This document shows, in pieces, positions 42,665-49,457 of a DNA stretch of 53,049 nucleotides. Every line of letters starts with the position of its first letter. The first letter of the stretch is position 1. This DNA comes from a virus, in the IMG/VR virus record IMGVR_UViG_3300042197_000954, positions 1 to 53,049 of that record; one strand, given 5' to 3'. Made by a program: the position numbers and the translations under genes. The notes below the pieces were generated by a model. The model was not told the DNA's origin. It ran no database searches and worked only from the letters and a program-made list of their open reading frames with translations.

Positions 42665-42692
42665 CCCTCATCAGAAATGGTGGGGGTTTTTT
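42665..42692 (+). terminator. Variant terminator
   Basis: CCCTCATC / GGTGGGGG with an AGAAAT loop and a T6 tract. Confidence 0.75.
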
Positions 42693-42727
42693 GTTTTAGG
42701 GGATACGGAGAAGGAAGACAGACGGAA

Positions 42728-42740
42728 ATTTTGTCTGGAA
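42728..42740 (+). repeat. Solitary left arm of the array palindrome
   Basis: ATTTTGTCTGGAA with no right arm before the next gene-less cassette. Confidence 0.75.
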
Positions 42741-42758
42741 AAAAAGTTTAATAAAATT

Positions 42759-42788
42759 TTGGTTTTTGAATTTTTATTCGTACATTTG
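42759..42788 (+). promoter_or_regulatory. Promoter of second gene-less cassette
   Basis: TTG at 42759, 19 bp, TACATTTG at 42781-42788. The flank differs from the other cassette promoters. Confidence 0.65.
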
Positions 42789-42794
42789 TTCCGT

Positions 42795-42868
42795 CATTTA
42801 ATTCTATTGGTAGGAATTGGTGTCATAATTTATTGGTTGGAACCCTCACCGAAAGGTGGGGGTTTTTT
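42795..42868 (+). ncRNA. Candidate small RNA (no ORF between promoter and terminator)
   Basis: From the expected RNA start to the end of the terminator is about 70 nt, with no ATG. The sequence before the hairpin is U-rich with GGUAGGAAUUGGUG. Whether it is functional or an emptied cassette cannot be told from the sequence. Confidence 0.4.
42843..42868 (+). terminator. GAAA-tetraloop terminator
   Basis: Common CCCTCACC / GGTGGGGG stem with T6. Confidence 0.85.
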
Positions 42869-42906
42869 GTTTTTAGTCAGAATAGTCACAACCAGAGTTC
42901 AGGTGG

Positions 42907-42965
42907 ATTTTATCTGGAAAATGGCGTATGACACTTATTGTAGTAGGGGGAAATCCAGACAAAAT
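42907..42965. repeat. Array palindrome 6
   Basis: Left arm ATTTTATCTGGAA carries G-to-A; right arm TCCAGACAAAAT. Confidence 0.8.
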
Positions 42966-42990
42966 TTGACATCAGAAAAAACAAGGTTGT

Positions 42991-43047
42991 TGTGGATAAA
43001 TTTTTTTATGTCAATGGTTGTGGGTAATACATTTATCCTTATATTTG
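42991..43047 (+). promoter_or_regulatory. Cassette promoter with one DnaA-like box
   Basis: TGTGGATAA at 42991, TTG at 43018 and TATATTTG at 43040-43047. The single box sits near the usual position of the second box. Confidence 0.78.
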
Positions 43048-43083
43048 TATGTTCAATTTTTCATTCACCCTTAAACCCTTATT

Positions 43084-43443
43084 ATGAAAAGAGGTATTTT
43101 GATTGACGTTGTAGAACGTAGTGTTACTGAAATTGATGTAACACAAAAAATTTCTCAACACCTTCGTTGTGATATGATTGACGTTGTGATGTATTCCGAT
43201 TCGGAAGATATTTACGTTGATGATTCTTGGAGGTTCAACACCGAAAACTATGTGAATACTTATTTTGAAATTGAAGGTGTAACTAAACCTATTTGTTCTA
43301 ATGGATTGATTTTAGGTATCGACCACCAAACGGGAAAAAGTGTTAATACCACTTTAAGTTTAGAGGAAGTTAAAAGTAAGATTAAATTCTTAACTTTTAT
43401 TCCCACCCCAAAAAATGGAGGGTTTTTTTTCGTATGGAAATGA
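43084..43443 (+). CDS. DUF3846-like protein
   Basis: This is a 119-residue protein. GILIDVVERSVTEIDV, HLRCDMIDVV, EDIYVDDSW, then PICSNGLILGIDHQTG and TLSLEEVKSKIKFL, follow the DUF3846 pattern (strand, cysteine-acid block, NGLILG, LSLEEV). The last 15 codons run through a terminator-like hairpin (43402-43430), so the natural C-terminus may once have been shorter. Function unknown. Confidence 0.82.
   Translation: MKRGILIDVVERSVTEIDVTQKISQHLRCDMIDVVMYSDSEDIYVDDSWRFNTENYVNTYFEIEGVTKPICSNGLILGIDHQTGKSVNTTLSLEEVKSKIKFLTFIPTPKNGGFFFVWK
43402..43430 (+). terminator. Terminator-like hairpin overlapping the gene end
   Basis: CCCACCCC, A-run, TGGAGGG and T8. Imperfect stem, with the stop codon after the T-run. 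Confidence 0.45.
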
Positions 43444-43465
43444 AACTTTATGGTGGAACATTAAA

Positions 43466-43491
43466 CCCTCACCGAAAGGTGGGGGTTTTTT
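43466..43491 (+). terminator. GAAA-tetraloop terminator
   Basis: Common stem with T6; second hairpin after the DUF3846-like gene. Confidence 0.85.
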
Positions 43492-43531
43492 ATTTGTGGG
43501 GATTGGAAACGGAACCAGTCTGACTGGTGAA

Positions 43532-43591
43532 ATTTTATCTGGAAAAGGGGTGTATGACACTTTTATTATGTTACGGAAATCCAGACAAAAT
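43532..43591. repeat. Array palindrome 7 (60 bp)
   Basis: Left arm ATTTTATCTGGAA. It is preceded by a small hairpin ACCAGT-CTG-ACTGGT. Confidence 0.8.
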
Positions 43592-43641
43592 AAACACGGA
43601 CGACAGATGAGGGAAGTGTGGATTTTTTTTTATGTGAGTGG

Positions 43642-43671
43642 TTGTAGGTAATACATTTAATCGTATATTTG
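43642..43671 (+). promoter_or_regulatory. Cassette promoter
   Basis: TTG at 43642, 19 bp, TATATTTG at 43664-43671. Upstream GTGTGGATTTT is a degraded box. Confidence 0.75.
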
Positions 43672-43731
43672 TGGTGTTAAACCTTAAACCAAATTCAAAT
43701 GGACTAGATTCAAGAAAAAAATAAAAAAACA

Positions 43732-44067
43732 ATGTTACCCAAAGGGTTTTTATCATCAGGTAACCAACCGACACAGAGGGCGGTTGAAATGTTTTTTGTT
43801 TATCTTTCAACTTTACCCGATGGGTGGGATATTAAAAAAATTAACAAAAGTTCACTTGAAATATTACGAGACTATTTCAATGTTGATTATGGTTTTAGTG
43901 CTATGATAATGTGGGGAATAAAGATTGGATGTGCAAAATCAAATTCATCAAAAGATACATATGAGGCGATGTCCACCGCGTTTATTATCGCTAAAGGTAT
44001 GATTGGTCAAAAAGTTAAACTAACAACCAAAAAAATCTCTCCGTTAGAATACTCAAACGCGGCTTGA
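43732..44067 (+). CDS. Hypothetical cassette protein
   Basis: This is a 111-residue helical protein (QRAVEMFFVYLSTLPDGWDI, LEILRDYFNVDYGFSAMIMWG). The start lies 60 nt from the -7 box, the longest leader in the array. The leader contains an ATG-GAC-TAG mini-frame. Function unknown. Confidence 0.75.
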   Translation: MLPKGFLSSGNQPTQRAVEMFFVYLSTLPDGWDIKKINKSSLEILRDYFNVDYGFSAMIMWGIKIGCAKSNSSKDTYEAMSTAFIIAKGMIGQKVKLTTKKISPLEYSNAA

Positions 44068-44124
44068 TTAAACTAAAAAAAAGGAGTGGGGTTAAGTGAA
44101 TGAATAAATTTTTCACTCCGAGAA

Positions 44125-44150
44125 CCCCCACCGAAAGGTGGGGGTTTTTT
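44125..44150 (+). terminator. GAAA-tetraloop terminator
   Basis: Perfect CCCCCACC / GGTGGGGG stem with T6. An extra GGAGTG / CACTCC hairpin lies just before it and recurs at 52756-52797. Confidence 0.85.
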
Positions 44151-44190
44151 ATTTATGGGGTTTGGAAACGGAACCAATCTGACCCGTGGA

Positions 44191-44249
44191 ATTTTGTCTG
44201 GAAAAGGGTGTATGACACCTACTACGATGGGGGAAAATCCAGACAAAAT
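44191..44249. repeat. Array palindrome 8
   Basis: Left arm exact, right arm TCCAGACAAAAT; loop contains GGTGTATGACACC. Confidence 0.85.
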
Positions 44250-44288
44250 TCACGACACCGAACCGATGGTTCACCCGTTGTTACAAAA

Positions 44289-44355
44289 TGTGGATAACTT
44301 GTGGAAAACTTTTTTATGGAAAAGGTTGTGGGTAATACATTTGTTCTTATATTTG
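44289..44355 (+). promoter_or_regulatory. Cassette promoter with twin DnaA-like boxes
   Basis: Boxes at 44289 and 44300, TTG at 44326, TATATTTG at 44348-44355. Confidence 0.82.
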
Positions 44356-44376
44356 TATCGTTAAACCAAACCTATT

Positions 44377-44574
44377 ATGATAGTAGAACTCAATTCCGTT
44401 GGTAGTGTGGTTGATACTGAAACACTTTTTACATACCCCAAATATATCGATGGTGGGTATGATAAAGATGGTGGTGTCCATATATGTGAAGTCAGTGATG
44501 AATGGTATTCCTCTTTGAACGAAGAAGACAAGTATGTTGTCGATACACTATTTTTTATGACAAAACCGACTTGA
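44377..44574 (+). CDS. Hypothetical cassette protein
   Basis: This is a 65-residue acidic protein (MIVELNSVGSVVDTETLFTY, HICEVSDEWYSSLNEEDKYV). No usual terminator follows; the array palindrome begins 16 nt after the stop. Function unknown. Confidence 0.73.
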   Translation: MIVELNSVGSVVDTETLFTYPKYIDGGYDKDGGVHICEVSDEWYSSLNEEDKYVVDTLFFMTKPT

Positions 44575-44590
44575 TAGTACCCCTTCCCCG

Positions 44591-44649
44591 ATTTTGTCTG
44601 GAAAGAGTGTGTGGTACTTATTATGGTAGGGAGAAATTCCAGACAAAAT
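44591..44649. repeat. Array palindrome 9, directly after a gene
   Basis: Full 13-bp arms. It takes the place of the terminator in this cassette. Confidence 0.85.
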
Positions 44650-44675
44650 TTGACATCAGAAAAAAACAAGGTTGT

Positions 44676-44732
44676 TGTGGATAACTTTTTTTGTGGTGGT
44701 GGTTGTATGTAATGATTTTCTTGTTATATTTG
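44676..44732 (+). promoter_or_regulatory. Cassette promoter with one DnaA-like box
   Basis: TGTGGATAA at 44676, TTG at 44703, TATATTTG at 44725-44732. Confidence 0.78.
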
Positions 44733-44754
44733 TGTTCACTTAAACTCAATTATT

Positions 44755-45021
44755 ATGAATACACAAACAGATTTATTACCTCAACAAATTATTCAAAAAA
44801 TGGTTAGGGAAAAGATTGACGATTTATTAACTGAACAAATTGACTATGAATGGGGTAATTCGGATTTCACCAACGAATTGAATTCTTATACTGATTTGAC
44901 ATTAGTTCAAACAACTCGTTCGGTTACATTGAATGAAAGTTTTTATGAAAGTTTTCTTAAACACCTCACGGAAGTCGTGTCATCGGGGATTATGGTTTTG
45001 GTGGAAAAGGACACGAATTAG
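44755..45021 (+). CDS. Hypothetical cassette protein
   Basis: This is an 88-residue acidic helical protein (LLPQQIIQKMVREKIDDLLT, FYESFLKHLTEVVSSG). No family is recognised. Standard cassette start, 22 nt after the -7 box. Confidence 0.75.
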   Translation: MNTQTDLLPQQIIQKMVREKIDDLLTEQIDYEWGNSDFTNELNSYTDLTLVQTTRSVTLNESFYESFLKHLTEVVSSGIMVLVEKDTN

Positions 45022-45041
45022 AGATGGTATGTTTTAAGAAT

Positions 45042-45067
45042 CCCTCACCGAAAGGTGGGGGTTTTTT
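45042..45067 (+). terminator. GAAA-tetraloop terminator
   Basis: Common stem with T6. Confidence 0.85.
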
Positions 45068-45109
45068 ATTTGTGGGGATACGAAAGAAGGACGGGACGGG
45101 ACAGGTGGA

Positions 45110-45169
45110 ATTTTGTCTGGAAAAAGGGTGTATGACACCTACTACGATGGGGGAAAATCCAGACAAAAT
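45110..45169. repeat. Array palindrome 10 (60 bp)
   Basis: Its loop and following 60 bp are almost identical to those of palindrome 8. Confidence 0.85.
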
Positions 45170-45208
45170 TCACGACACCGAACCGATGGTTCACCCGTTG
45201 TTACAAAG

Positions 45209-45275
45209 TGTGGATAACTTGTGGAAAACTTTTTTGTGTCAATGGTTGTAGGTAATGAATTTGTCCTTATATTTG
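45209..45275 (+). promoter_or_regulatory. Cassette promoter with twin DnaA-like boxes
   Basis: Boxes at 45209 and 45220, TTG at 45246, TATATTTG at 45268-45275. Confidence 0.82.
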
Positions 45276-45298
45276 TGTTCACTTAAACCCAATTTATT

Positions 45299-45430
45299 AT
45301 GAACAACCCATCAACAATTCCATCACAACCCAATGTTCTTCCCGACACTCGACCAAAAGAAAAAGGTAAACCAAAACGAAGAACACCTTATGACCCAGGA
45401 CCCCGTACTGACCCTAAACCCAAAGGGTAA
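45299..45430 (+). CDS. Small basic Pro-rich protein
   Basis: A 43-residue frame in the exact cassette start context (AATTTATTATG, 23 nt after the -7 box): MNNPSTIPSQPNVLPDTRPK, then a KGKPKRR cluster and a Pro/Asp tail. It is flanked by promoter and terminator, so it is the only candidate product here. It is probably disordered and might bind nucleic acid through the KRR cluster. Confidence 0.68.
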   Translation: MNNPSTIPSQPNVLPDTRPKEKGKPKRRTPYDPGPRTDPKPKG

Positions 45431-45439
45431 GTAATTCAA

Positions 45440-45465
45440 CCCCCACCGAAAGGTGGGGGTTTTTT
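45440..45465 (+). terminator. GAAA-tetraloop terminator
   Basis: CCCCCACC / GGTGGGGG with T6, 9 nt after the stop. Confidence 0.85.
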
Positions 45466-45502
45466 ATTTGTGGGGATACGAAAGAAGGACGGGACAGGTG
45501 GG

Positions 45503-45562
45503 ATTTTGTCTGGAAAAAGGGTGTATGACACCTACTACGATGGGGGAAAATCCAGACAAAAT
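45503..45562. repeat. Array palindrome 11 (60 bp)
   Basis: Left arm exact, right arm TCCAGACAAAAT. Confidence 0.85.
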
Positions 45563-45615
45563 TCAACACCAAAGAAAAACAAGGTTGTTAAAAATGAATT
45601 TCTTTATGGAAAAGG

Positions 45616-45645
45616 TTGTGGGTAATACATTTGTTCTTATATTTG
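45616..45645 (+). promoter_or_regulatory. Cassette promoter
   Basis: TTG at 45616, 19 bp, TATATTTG at 45638-45645. No DnaA-like box. Confidence 0.78.
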
Positions 45646-45673
45646 TATCGTTAAACCTTAAACCAAACCACTT

Positions 45674-45967
45674 ATGAATAAGTACATTGATTTCTCCATT
45701 GACCACAATGGTAATTGTGAATGGATTGATGACTTTCTTGTCAATAACGAAGAAGTGATGATTGATGAAACGGATGTTCAACCTTTAATTGAAGAATTGA
45801 AGAAGATAGAGGGATTCAATATCTCTGAACACCGAACCGAAGTTCGTATTTGGTGGAACGAAAACGGAACTATGGATATTCTTTATCGGTATTTCAACGA
45901 TTCGGATTCGGGGGATTTTGATGAACATAGATTATATCCCCCCACACCAATTAACTTTGAACCCTAA
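45674..45967 (+). CDS. Hypothetical protein, paralogue of 47774-48073
   Basis: This is a 97-residue acidic protein. EELKKIEGFNISEHRTEVR, then NGTMDILYRYF, is shared with the 47774 product, and both start with a strand YIDFSID / YLEFSLD. The fold is probably alpha/beta. Function unknown. Confidence 0.78.
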   Translation: MNKYIDFSIDHNGNCEWIDDFLVNNEEVMIDETDVQPLIEELKKIEGFNISEHRTEVRIWWNENGTMDILYRYFNDSDSGDFDEHRLYPPTPINFEP

Positions 45968-45986
45968 GTTGTCTAATCAACTTAAA

Positions 45987-46012
45987 CCCTCACCGAAAGG
46001 TGGGGGTTTTTT
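45987..46012 (+). terminator. GAAA-tetraloop terminator
   Basis: Common stem with T6. Confidence 0.85.
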
Positions 46013-46049
46013 ATTTGGGAAGAATCCCTCAGTGATACCGGGATGTTGG

Positions 46050-46108
46050 ATTTTGTCTGGAAAAAGGGTGTATGACACTTATTGTAGTAGGGGAAATCCA
46101 GACAAAAT
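46050..46108. repeat. Array palindrome 12
   Basis: Preceded by AATCCCTCAGTGATACCGGG, a flank shared with the copies at 49307 and 51120. A solitary right arm follows at about 46188. Confidence 0.83.
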
Positions 46109-46239
46109 TCCGAGATGACCGAGATGGTGGTGATAAATCACAATATGTTATATAACAACAAATAAATCATAACAACAAACACATACATTCCAGACAAATT
46201 TTACGACACCGAACCGATGGTTCACCCGTTGTTACAAAA

Positions 46240-46306
46240 TGTGGATAACTTGTGGAAAACTTTTTTATGGAAAAGGTTGTGGGTAATACATTTGTCCTTA
46301 TATTTG
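46240..46306 (+). promoter_or_regulatory. Cassette promoter with twin DnaA-like boxes
   Basis: Boxes at 46240 and 46251, TTG at 46277, TATATTTG at 46299-46306. Confidence 0.82.
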
Positions 46307-46329
46307 TGTTCACTTAAACCCAATTTATT

Positions 46330-46875
46330 ATGAAAAACACCCCAATTTCAATCACTCAAACCGAGTTGATTAACATTCTCAATGGTATTGAGAAACCAAC
46401 ATTTTGTAACCTTTTAACGGAAACCATTGTCAAGATGAACAAGGGTAAAACCAAAGAAGGTATTATTGAACCTAACCCCTATCACGATAAAGTGGTAAAA
46501 CTTAAAAGTGGTAATTTTCTTATTGGTTCGGATTACGAAAAACGAGTAATTGTAAACGATGAAAAGGAAGGTGGAGAAGGTGATTTCAAAAGTCAAGAGA
46601 GTAAGGTCGGTAAACATATTTCAAGATGTGTTTTGTTTAATGAAAAGAAAAACAGGTACTATCTATCGTTGGAGAGATTTCCCGAAGTAAAACCAAAGGT
46701 GGAGTATTTGTTTGAGGGTAACACTATTGATAAAGTAATTTTCGATAAGTGGATTTCCGATACTGACAATTACCAAAACCAACCCCAAGAAAGAAAAGTG
46801 GAGTGGACAACCCTAATGTTATCGAACATTCGAGAGATTAGTTTGAACGGAAATAGGTATAAAGTTGAGGGGTAA
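46330..46875 (+). CDS. Hypothetical protein, paralogue of 41633-42196
   Basis: This 181-residue protein shares ITQTELINILNGIE, PNPYHDKVVKLKSGNFLIGSDYEKRV, GKHISRCVL, RFPEVKPKVEYLFEGNTIDK and IFDKWISDT with the 41633 product in the same order. Similarity is moderate, so the duplication is old. Function unknown. Confidence 0.8.
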   Translation: MKNTPISITQTELINILNGIEKPTFCNLLTETIVKMNKGKTKEGIIEPNPYHDKVVKLKSGNFLIGSDYEKRVIVNDEKEGGEGDFKSQESKVGKHISRCVLFNEKKNRYYLSLERFPEVKPKVEYLFEGNTIDKVIFDKWISDTDNYQNQPQERKVEWTTLMLSNIREISLNGNRYKVEG

Positions 46876-46898
46876 CACCCTCAATTTTGTATCACAAA

Positions 46899-46924
46899 CC
46901 CTCACCGAAAGGTGGGGGTTTTTT
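46899..46924 (+). terminator. GAAA-tetraloop terminator
   Basis: Common stem with T6. Confidence 0.85.
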
Positions 46925-46966
46925 ATTTGTGGGGATACGAAAGAAGGACGGGACGGGACAGGTGGG

Positions 46967-47017
46967 ATTTTGTCTGGAAATTCGTATTACATTGGTGGTG
47001 CAAAATCCAGACAAAAT
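46967..47017. repeat. Array palindrome 13 (51 bp)
   Basis: Short-loop type, the same loop as palindrome 5. Confidence 0.85.
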
Positions 47018-47070
47018 TTGAGTCCGAGACTCACGGGTGAGGTTGTGGTAAAAAAAAATTGTGGTGGTGG

Positions 47071-47100
47071 TTGTATGTAATGATTTTCTTATTATATTTG
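47071..47100 (+). promoter_or_regulatory. Cassette promoter
   Basis: TTG at 47071, 19 bp, TATATTTG at 47093-47100. No DnaA-like box. Confidence 0.78.
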
Positions 47101-47130
47101 TGTTCACTTAAACCTTAAACCAAACCAATT

Positions 47131-47505
47131 ATGACAAACATTTTCAAACCCTTCAATGAGGATTTTTTTTCAAAGTCCAACCGAACAATTAAGTGGTACG
47201 ATAAACAAGGAGTATTTCAAACAACGGATGGTGTTGTAACCATAACCATTGATGATGTTGGAGTCCGTGACCACTACAATGGGTATTGGGTGGAAAAAAT
47301 TAACCCCCGTGTTGGGTCTATTGTTAAAAAGTTTTTTCGTTTCTCCGACCATTTAACAATGATACACCGAAATGAACGGGATAAGTATTCTCACGTTTGG
47401 TTACAAGATAGTAGGTTTGAATGGTACATATCCAAACCAAAGGACACCAAAGAAATGACCGATGTGATTTTTGATTGGATTGATAATTTCACAACACGTC
47501 CGTAA
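47131..47505 (+). CDS. Hypothetical cassette protein
   Basis: This is a 124-residue beta-rich protein (GVVTITIDDVGVRDHYNGYW, HVWLQDSRFEWYISKP) with many aromatics. No family is recognised. Confidence 0.75.
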   Translation: MTNIFKPFNEDFFSKSNRTIKWYDKQGVFQTTDGVVTITIDDVGVRDHYNGYWVEKINPRVGSIVKKFFRFSDHLTMIHRNERDKYSHVWLQDSRFEWYISKPKDTKEMTDVIFDWIDNFTTRP

Positions 47506-47526
47506 CCCTCATTGAGGTATGACAAA

Positions 47527-47552
47527 CCCTCACCGAAAGGTGGGGGTTTTTT
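47527..47552 (+). terminator. GAAA-tetraloop terminator
   Basis: Common stem with T6. Confidence 0.85.
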
Positions 47553-47583
47553 GTTTGGTAGTGATTGGAATCGGGACAGATGG

Positions 47584-47634
47584 ATTTTGTCTGGAAATTC
47601 GTATTACATTGGTGGTGCAAAATCCAGACAAAAT
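47584..47634. repeat. Array palindrome 14 (51 bp)
   Basis: Identical loop to palindrome 13, 620 bp away. Confidence 0.85.
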
Positions 47635-47654
47635 TTGAATCCGAGACTCGAAAA

Positions 47655-47721
47655 TGTGGATAACTTGTGGAAAACTTTTTTGTGGTAATGGTTGTATGTA
47701 ATGATTTTCTTATTATATTTG
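47655..47721 (+). promoter_or_regulatory. Cassette promoter with twin DnaA-like boxes
   Basis: Boxes at 47655 and 47666, TTG at 47692, TATATTTG at 47714-47721. Confidence 0.82.
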
Positions 47722-47773
47722 TATGTTCATTCACTTAAACCCACGGATGGGGGATAAACCAAACACCAATGAT

Positions 47774-48073
47774 ATGAACACAATTTATTTAGAGTTCTCA
47801 CTAGACCCAATGGGTGATGTGGACGAGATTACCAATTTGGTCATTAACGATGAATCGGTAGATGTTGATGACGATGAAAAGTCCGTTTTGGATTTTGTTG
47901 AGGAGTTAAAGAAGTTGGATGGGTTTATGGTTTCCGAACACCGAACCGAAGTCCGTTGTGATTTGAAGGAGGATGGTACGATGGATATTGACATTGAGTA
48001 TTTTAATTTCCTTACCTCACCTCACGAGTACAAGTTGGTTGGTATTCCGAGAATACCCTTCGACCACGAATAG
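47774..48073 (+). CDS. Hypothetical protein, paralogue of 45674-45967
   Basis: This is a 99-residue acidic protein with EELKKLDGFMVSEHRTEVR, then DGTMDIDIEYF. The start MNTIYLEFSLD is chosen by alignment to the paralogue. An in-frame ATG at 47747 would place the start 25 nt from the -7 box, which is the array norm, and is a real alternative. Function unknown. Confidence 0.75.
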   Translation: MNTIYLEFSLDPMGDVDEITNLVINDESVDVDDDEKSVLDFVEELKKLDGFMVSEHRTEVRCDLKEDGTMDIDIEYFNFLTSPHEYKLVGIPRIPFDHE

Positions 48074-48095
48074 TGGTTGATGACCTCAACGAAGA

Positions 48096-48120
48096 CCCTC
48101 ACCGAAAGGTGGGGGTTTTT
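48096..48120 (+). terminator. GAAA-tetraloop terminator merged with palindrome arm
   Basis: The common stem is followed by T5, which also forms the start of TTTTTGTCTG, the left arm of the next palindrome. Confidence 0.82.
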
Positions 48121-48250
48121 GTCTGAACAATCCCCTATATTTGATGTATGACTAAACTACCCCTAACTAAACGATTGAGATGTTTGGTGGATTTGATTGT
48201 TTTTTCCCCACTCATTATCCATTCCATTTGGATTATTTCCAGACAAAAAT
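48116..48250. repeat. Array palindrome 15, arms split by 110 bp
   Basis: Left arm TTTTTGTCTGAA at 48116-48127, right arm TTCCAGACAAAAAT at 48237-48250. The interval holds a possible mini-gene. Confidence 0.6.
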
Positions 48251-48273
48251 CCTCTCGACCTGATGGGAGATAA
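48148..48273 (+). CDS. Possible small membrane peptide inside a split palindrome
   Basis: A 41-residue frame (MTKLPLTKRLRCLVDLIVFS, then PLIIHSIWII and a basic tail) would form one transmembrane helix with basic ends. TATATTTG at 48136-48143 ends 4 nt before the ATG, so the mRNA would be leaderless; its best TTG is only 14 bp upstream. The frame runs through the palindrome right arm. Evidence is weak. Confidence 0.3.
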   Translation: MTKLPLTKRLRCLVDLIVFSPLIIHSIWIISRQKSSRPDGR

Positions 48274-48291
48274 AATTTTTTTTGGTGGTGG

Positions 48292-48321
48292 TTGTTCGTA
48301 ATACATTTGTTCTTATATTTG
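48292..48321 (+). promoter_or_regulatory. Cassette promoter
   Basis: TTG at 48292, 19 bp, TATATTTG at 48314-48321. No DnaA-like box. Confidence 0.78.
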
Positions 48322-48342
48322 TATCATTAAAACAAACCAATT

Positions 48343-48501
48343 ATGTCTAACACTATTCCTTATACCATTGAAATCGGTGTCTATTACAACATAGATGAAG
48401 AAACGGGTAAACCCATGTTTGATACCGATAGTATGACCGAAGAATTTCAACAAAAACTCAATGAGTTGGAAACAAATGAATGGGACACCGATGAACAATA
48501 A
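48343..48501 (+). CDS. Small acidic hypothetical protein
   Basis: A 52-residue frame starts 21 nt after the -7 box (MSNTIPYTIEIGVYYNIDEE...), has an acidic C-terminus and ends at 48499-48501. It overlaps the next gene by 11 nt, suggesting coupled translation. Function unknown. Confidence 0.68.
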   Translation: MSNTIPYTIEIGVYYNIDEETGKPMFDTDSMTEEFQQKLNELETNEWDTDEQ

Positions 48502-48715
48502 AATCGTATCGTGTCGGATAACCGACCAACCGAAATCTTTATTTGACCCAATGCCCCAAGTATGGGTTACATTGGAGAATGAAAGTAAAGAACAATTCTT
48601 GTTTGAGTATTATCCTGATGAAATTAGTTTCACCCCAAGTGAGTTTATTGGATTGACAATGGATGAAGGTAAACACTTAAAATACCTAAAAGATAGAAAG
48701 TTCTTGACAACTTGA
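48491..48715 (+). CDS. Hypothetical cassette protein
   Basis: This is a 74-residue protein. MNNKIVSCRITDQPKSLFDP, then VWVTLENESKEQFLFEYYPD, suggests a small beta barrel. A longer frame from 48461 exists, but the overlap start at 48491 (ATGAACAATAA) fits coupling with the preceding gene. No terminator follows; the palindrome starts 12 nt after the stop. Confidence 0.73.
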   Translation: MNNKIVSCRITDQPKSLFDPMPQVWVTLENESKEQFLFEYYPDEISFTPSEFIGLTMDEGKHLKYLKDRKFLTT

Positions 48716-48727
48716 AGGAAATCGTCA

Positions 48728-48767
48728 ATTTTGTCTGGAAAAGGATGTATGACATTCCAGACAAAAT
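48728..48767. repeat. Array palindrome 16 (40 bp)
   Basis: Compact type with full arms and the loop AAGGATGTATGACA. Confidence 0.87.
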
Positions 48768-48841
48768 TTATGGAAGTGCGTGGGGGGTTGTTTAATTTTT
48801 ATGTCAAATGGTTAAACAAAAAAATATTTTTCAATGAATGG

Positions 48842-48871
48842 TTGTGTGTAATGATTTTGTTCTTATATTTG
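48842..48871 (+). promoter_or_regulatory. Cassette promoter
   Basis: TTG at 48842, 19 bp, TATATTTG at 48864-48871. Confidence 0.78.
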
Positions 48872-48901
48872 TTCCGTTAAACAACTTAAACCCATTTTTA
48901 T

Positions 48902-49219
48902 ATGAACAAAGATTCAATTAGTGATTGCCTCGGTATTGGATTAGACAATCCAAACTACCCAAAACTTATCGGAAGTAAAGTGATAGATGTACTTTCGAAA
49001 GAAGAAACCATTTCCGAAGTCTTGTTAAATCTCGGTTCTTGGTCAAAGATGGAGAACTTTTTTTCAGAAGAAAAATTGACACCTTATGAGAAAGAGTTGT
49101 TATTTATTGGTTATGTGGTTGGTTTGAGAAATGCAACTTCATCCCAAGACTCATTAACTCAATTAGAAAAAATGGTTGAGTTGATGGAAAGAGTGAAAAA
49201 GGTTAGTAAAGAAGGTTAA
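48902..49219 (+). CDS. Hypothetical cassette protein
   Basis: This is a 105-residue, mostly helical protein (SKEETISEVLLNLGSWSKME, KELLFIGYVVGLRNA, LEKMVELMERVKKVSK). No family is recognised. Confidence 0.75.
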   Translation: MNKDSISDCLGIGLDNPNYPKLIGSKVIDVLSKEETISEVLLNLGSWSKMENFFSEEKLTPYEKELLFIGYVVGLRNATSSQDSLTQLEKMVELMERVKKVSKEG

Positions 49220-49243
49220 TCATCAATCTATCTTAACGAAGAA

Positions 49244-49269
49244 CCCTCACCGAAAGGTGGGGGTTTTTT
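49244..49269 (+). terminator. GAAA-tetraloop terminator
   Basis: Common stem with T6. Confidence 0.85.
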
Positions 49270-49306
49270 GTTTGGGGAGAATCCCTCAGTGCTACCAGGA
49301 TGTTGG

Positions 49307-49346
49307 ATTTTGTCTGGAAAAGGATGTATGACATTCCAGACAAAAT
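49307..49346. repeat. Array palindrome 17 (40 bp)
   Basis: Same compact core as palindrome 16, but with the AATCCCTCAGTGCTACCAGG flank. Confidence 0.87.
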
Positions 49347-49401
49347 TGGAGTCGGAATTCTGGTCCCTCCAAAAAAGATTAAATTATTTTTTTGTGAATG
49401 G

Positions 49402-49431
49402 TTGTATGTAATGATTTTATTATTATATTTG
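49402..49431 (+). promoter_or_regulatory. Cassette promoter
   Basis: TTG at 49402, 19 bp, TATATTTG at 49424-49431. Confidence 0.78.
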
Positions 49432-49457
49432 TCTCGTTAAACTTTAAACCCCTTATT

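Noticed and set aside
42639-43106. 155-residue frame crossing terminator, palindrome and promoter
   Set aside because: It spans two terminators, palindrome arms and two promoters, all of which recur elsewhere as non-coding elements.
43415-43651. Frames that start around terminators and read into palindromes (also 44155-44364, 45024-45251, 45453-45677, 46865-47080)
   Set aside because: They share translated versions of the same terminator and palindrome DNA, so they are repeats read as protein, not genes.
48461-48490. Longer N-terminus for the 48491-48715 gene
   Set aside because: The extra ten residues lie wholly within the preceding gene, which itself has the array promoter and start context. 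The 11-nt overlap start is more economical.
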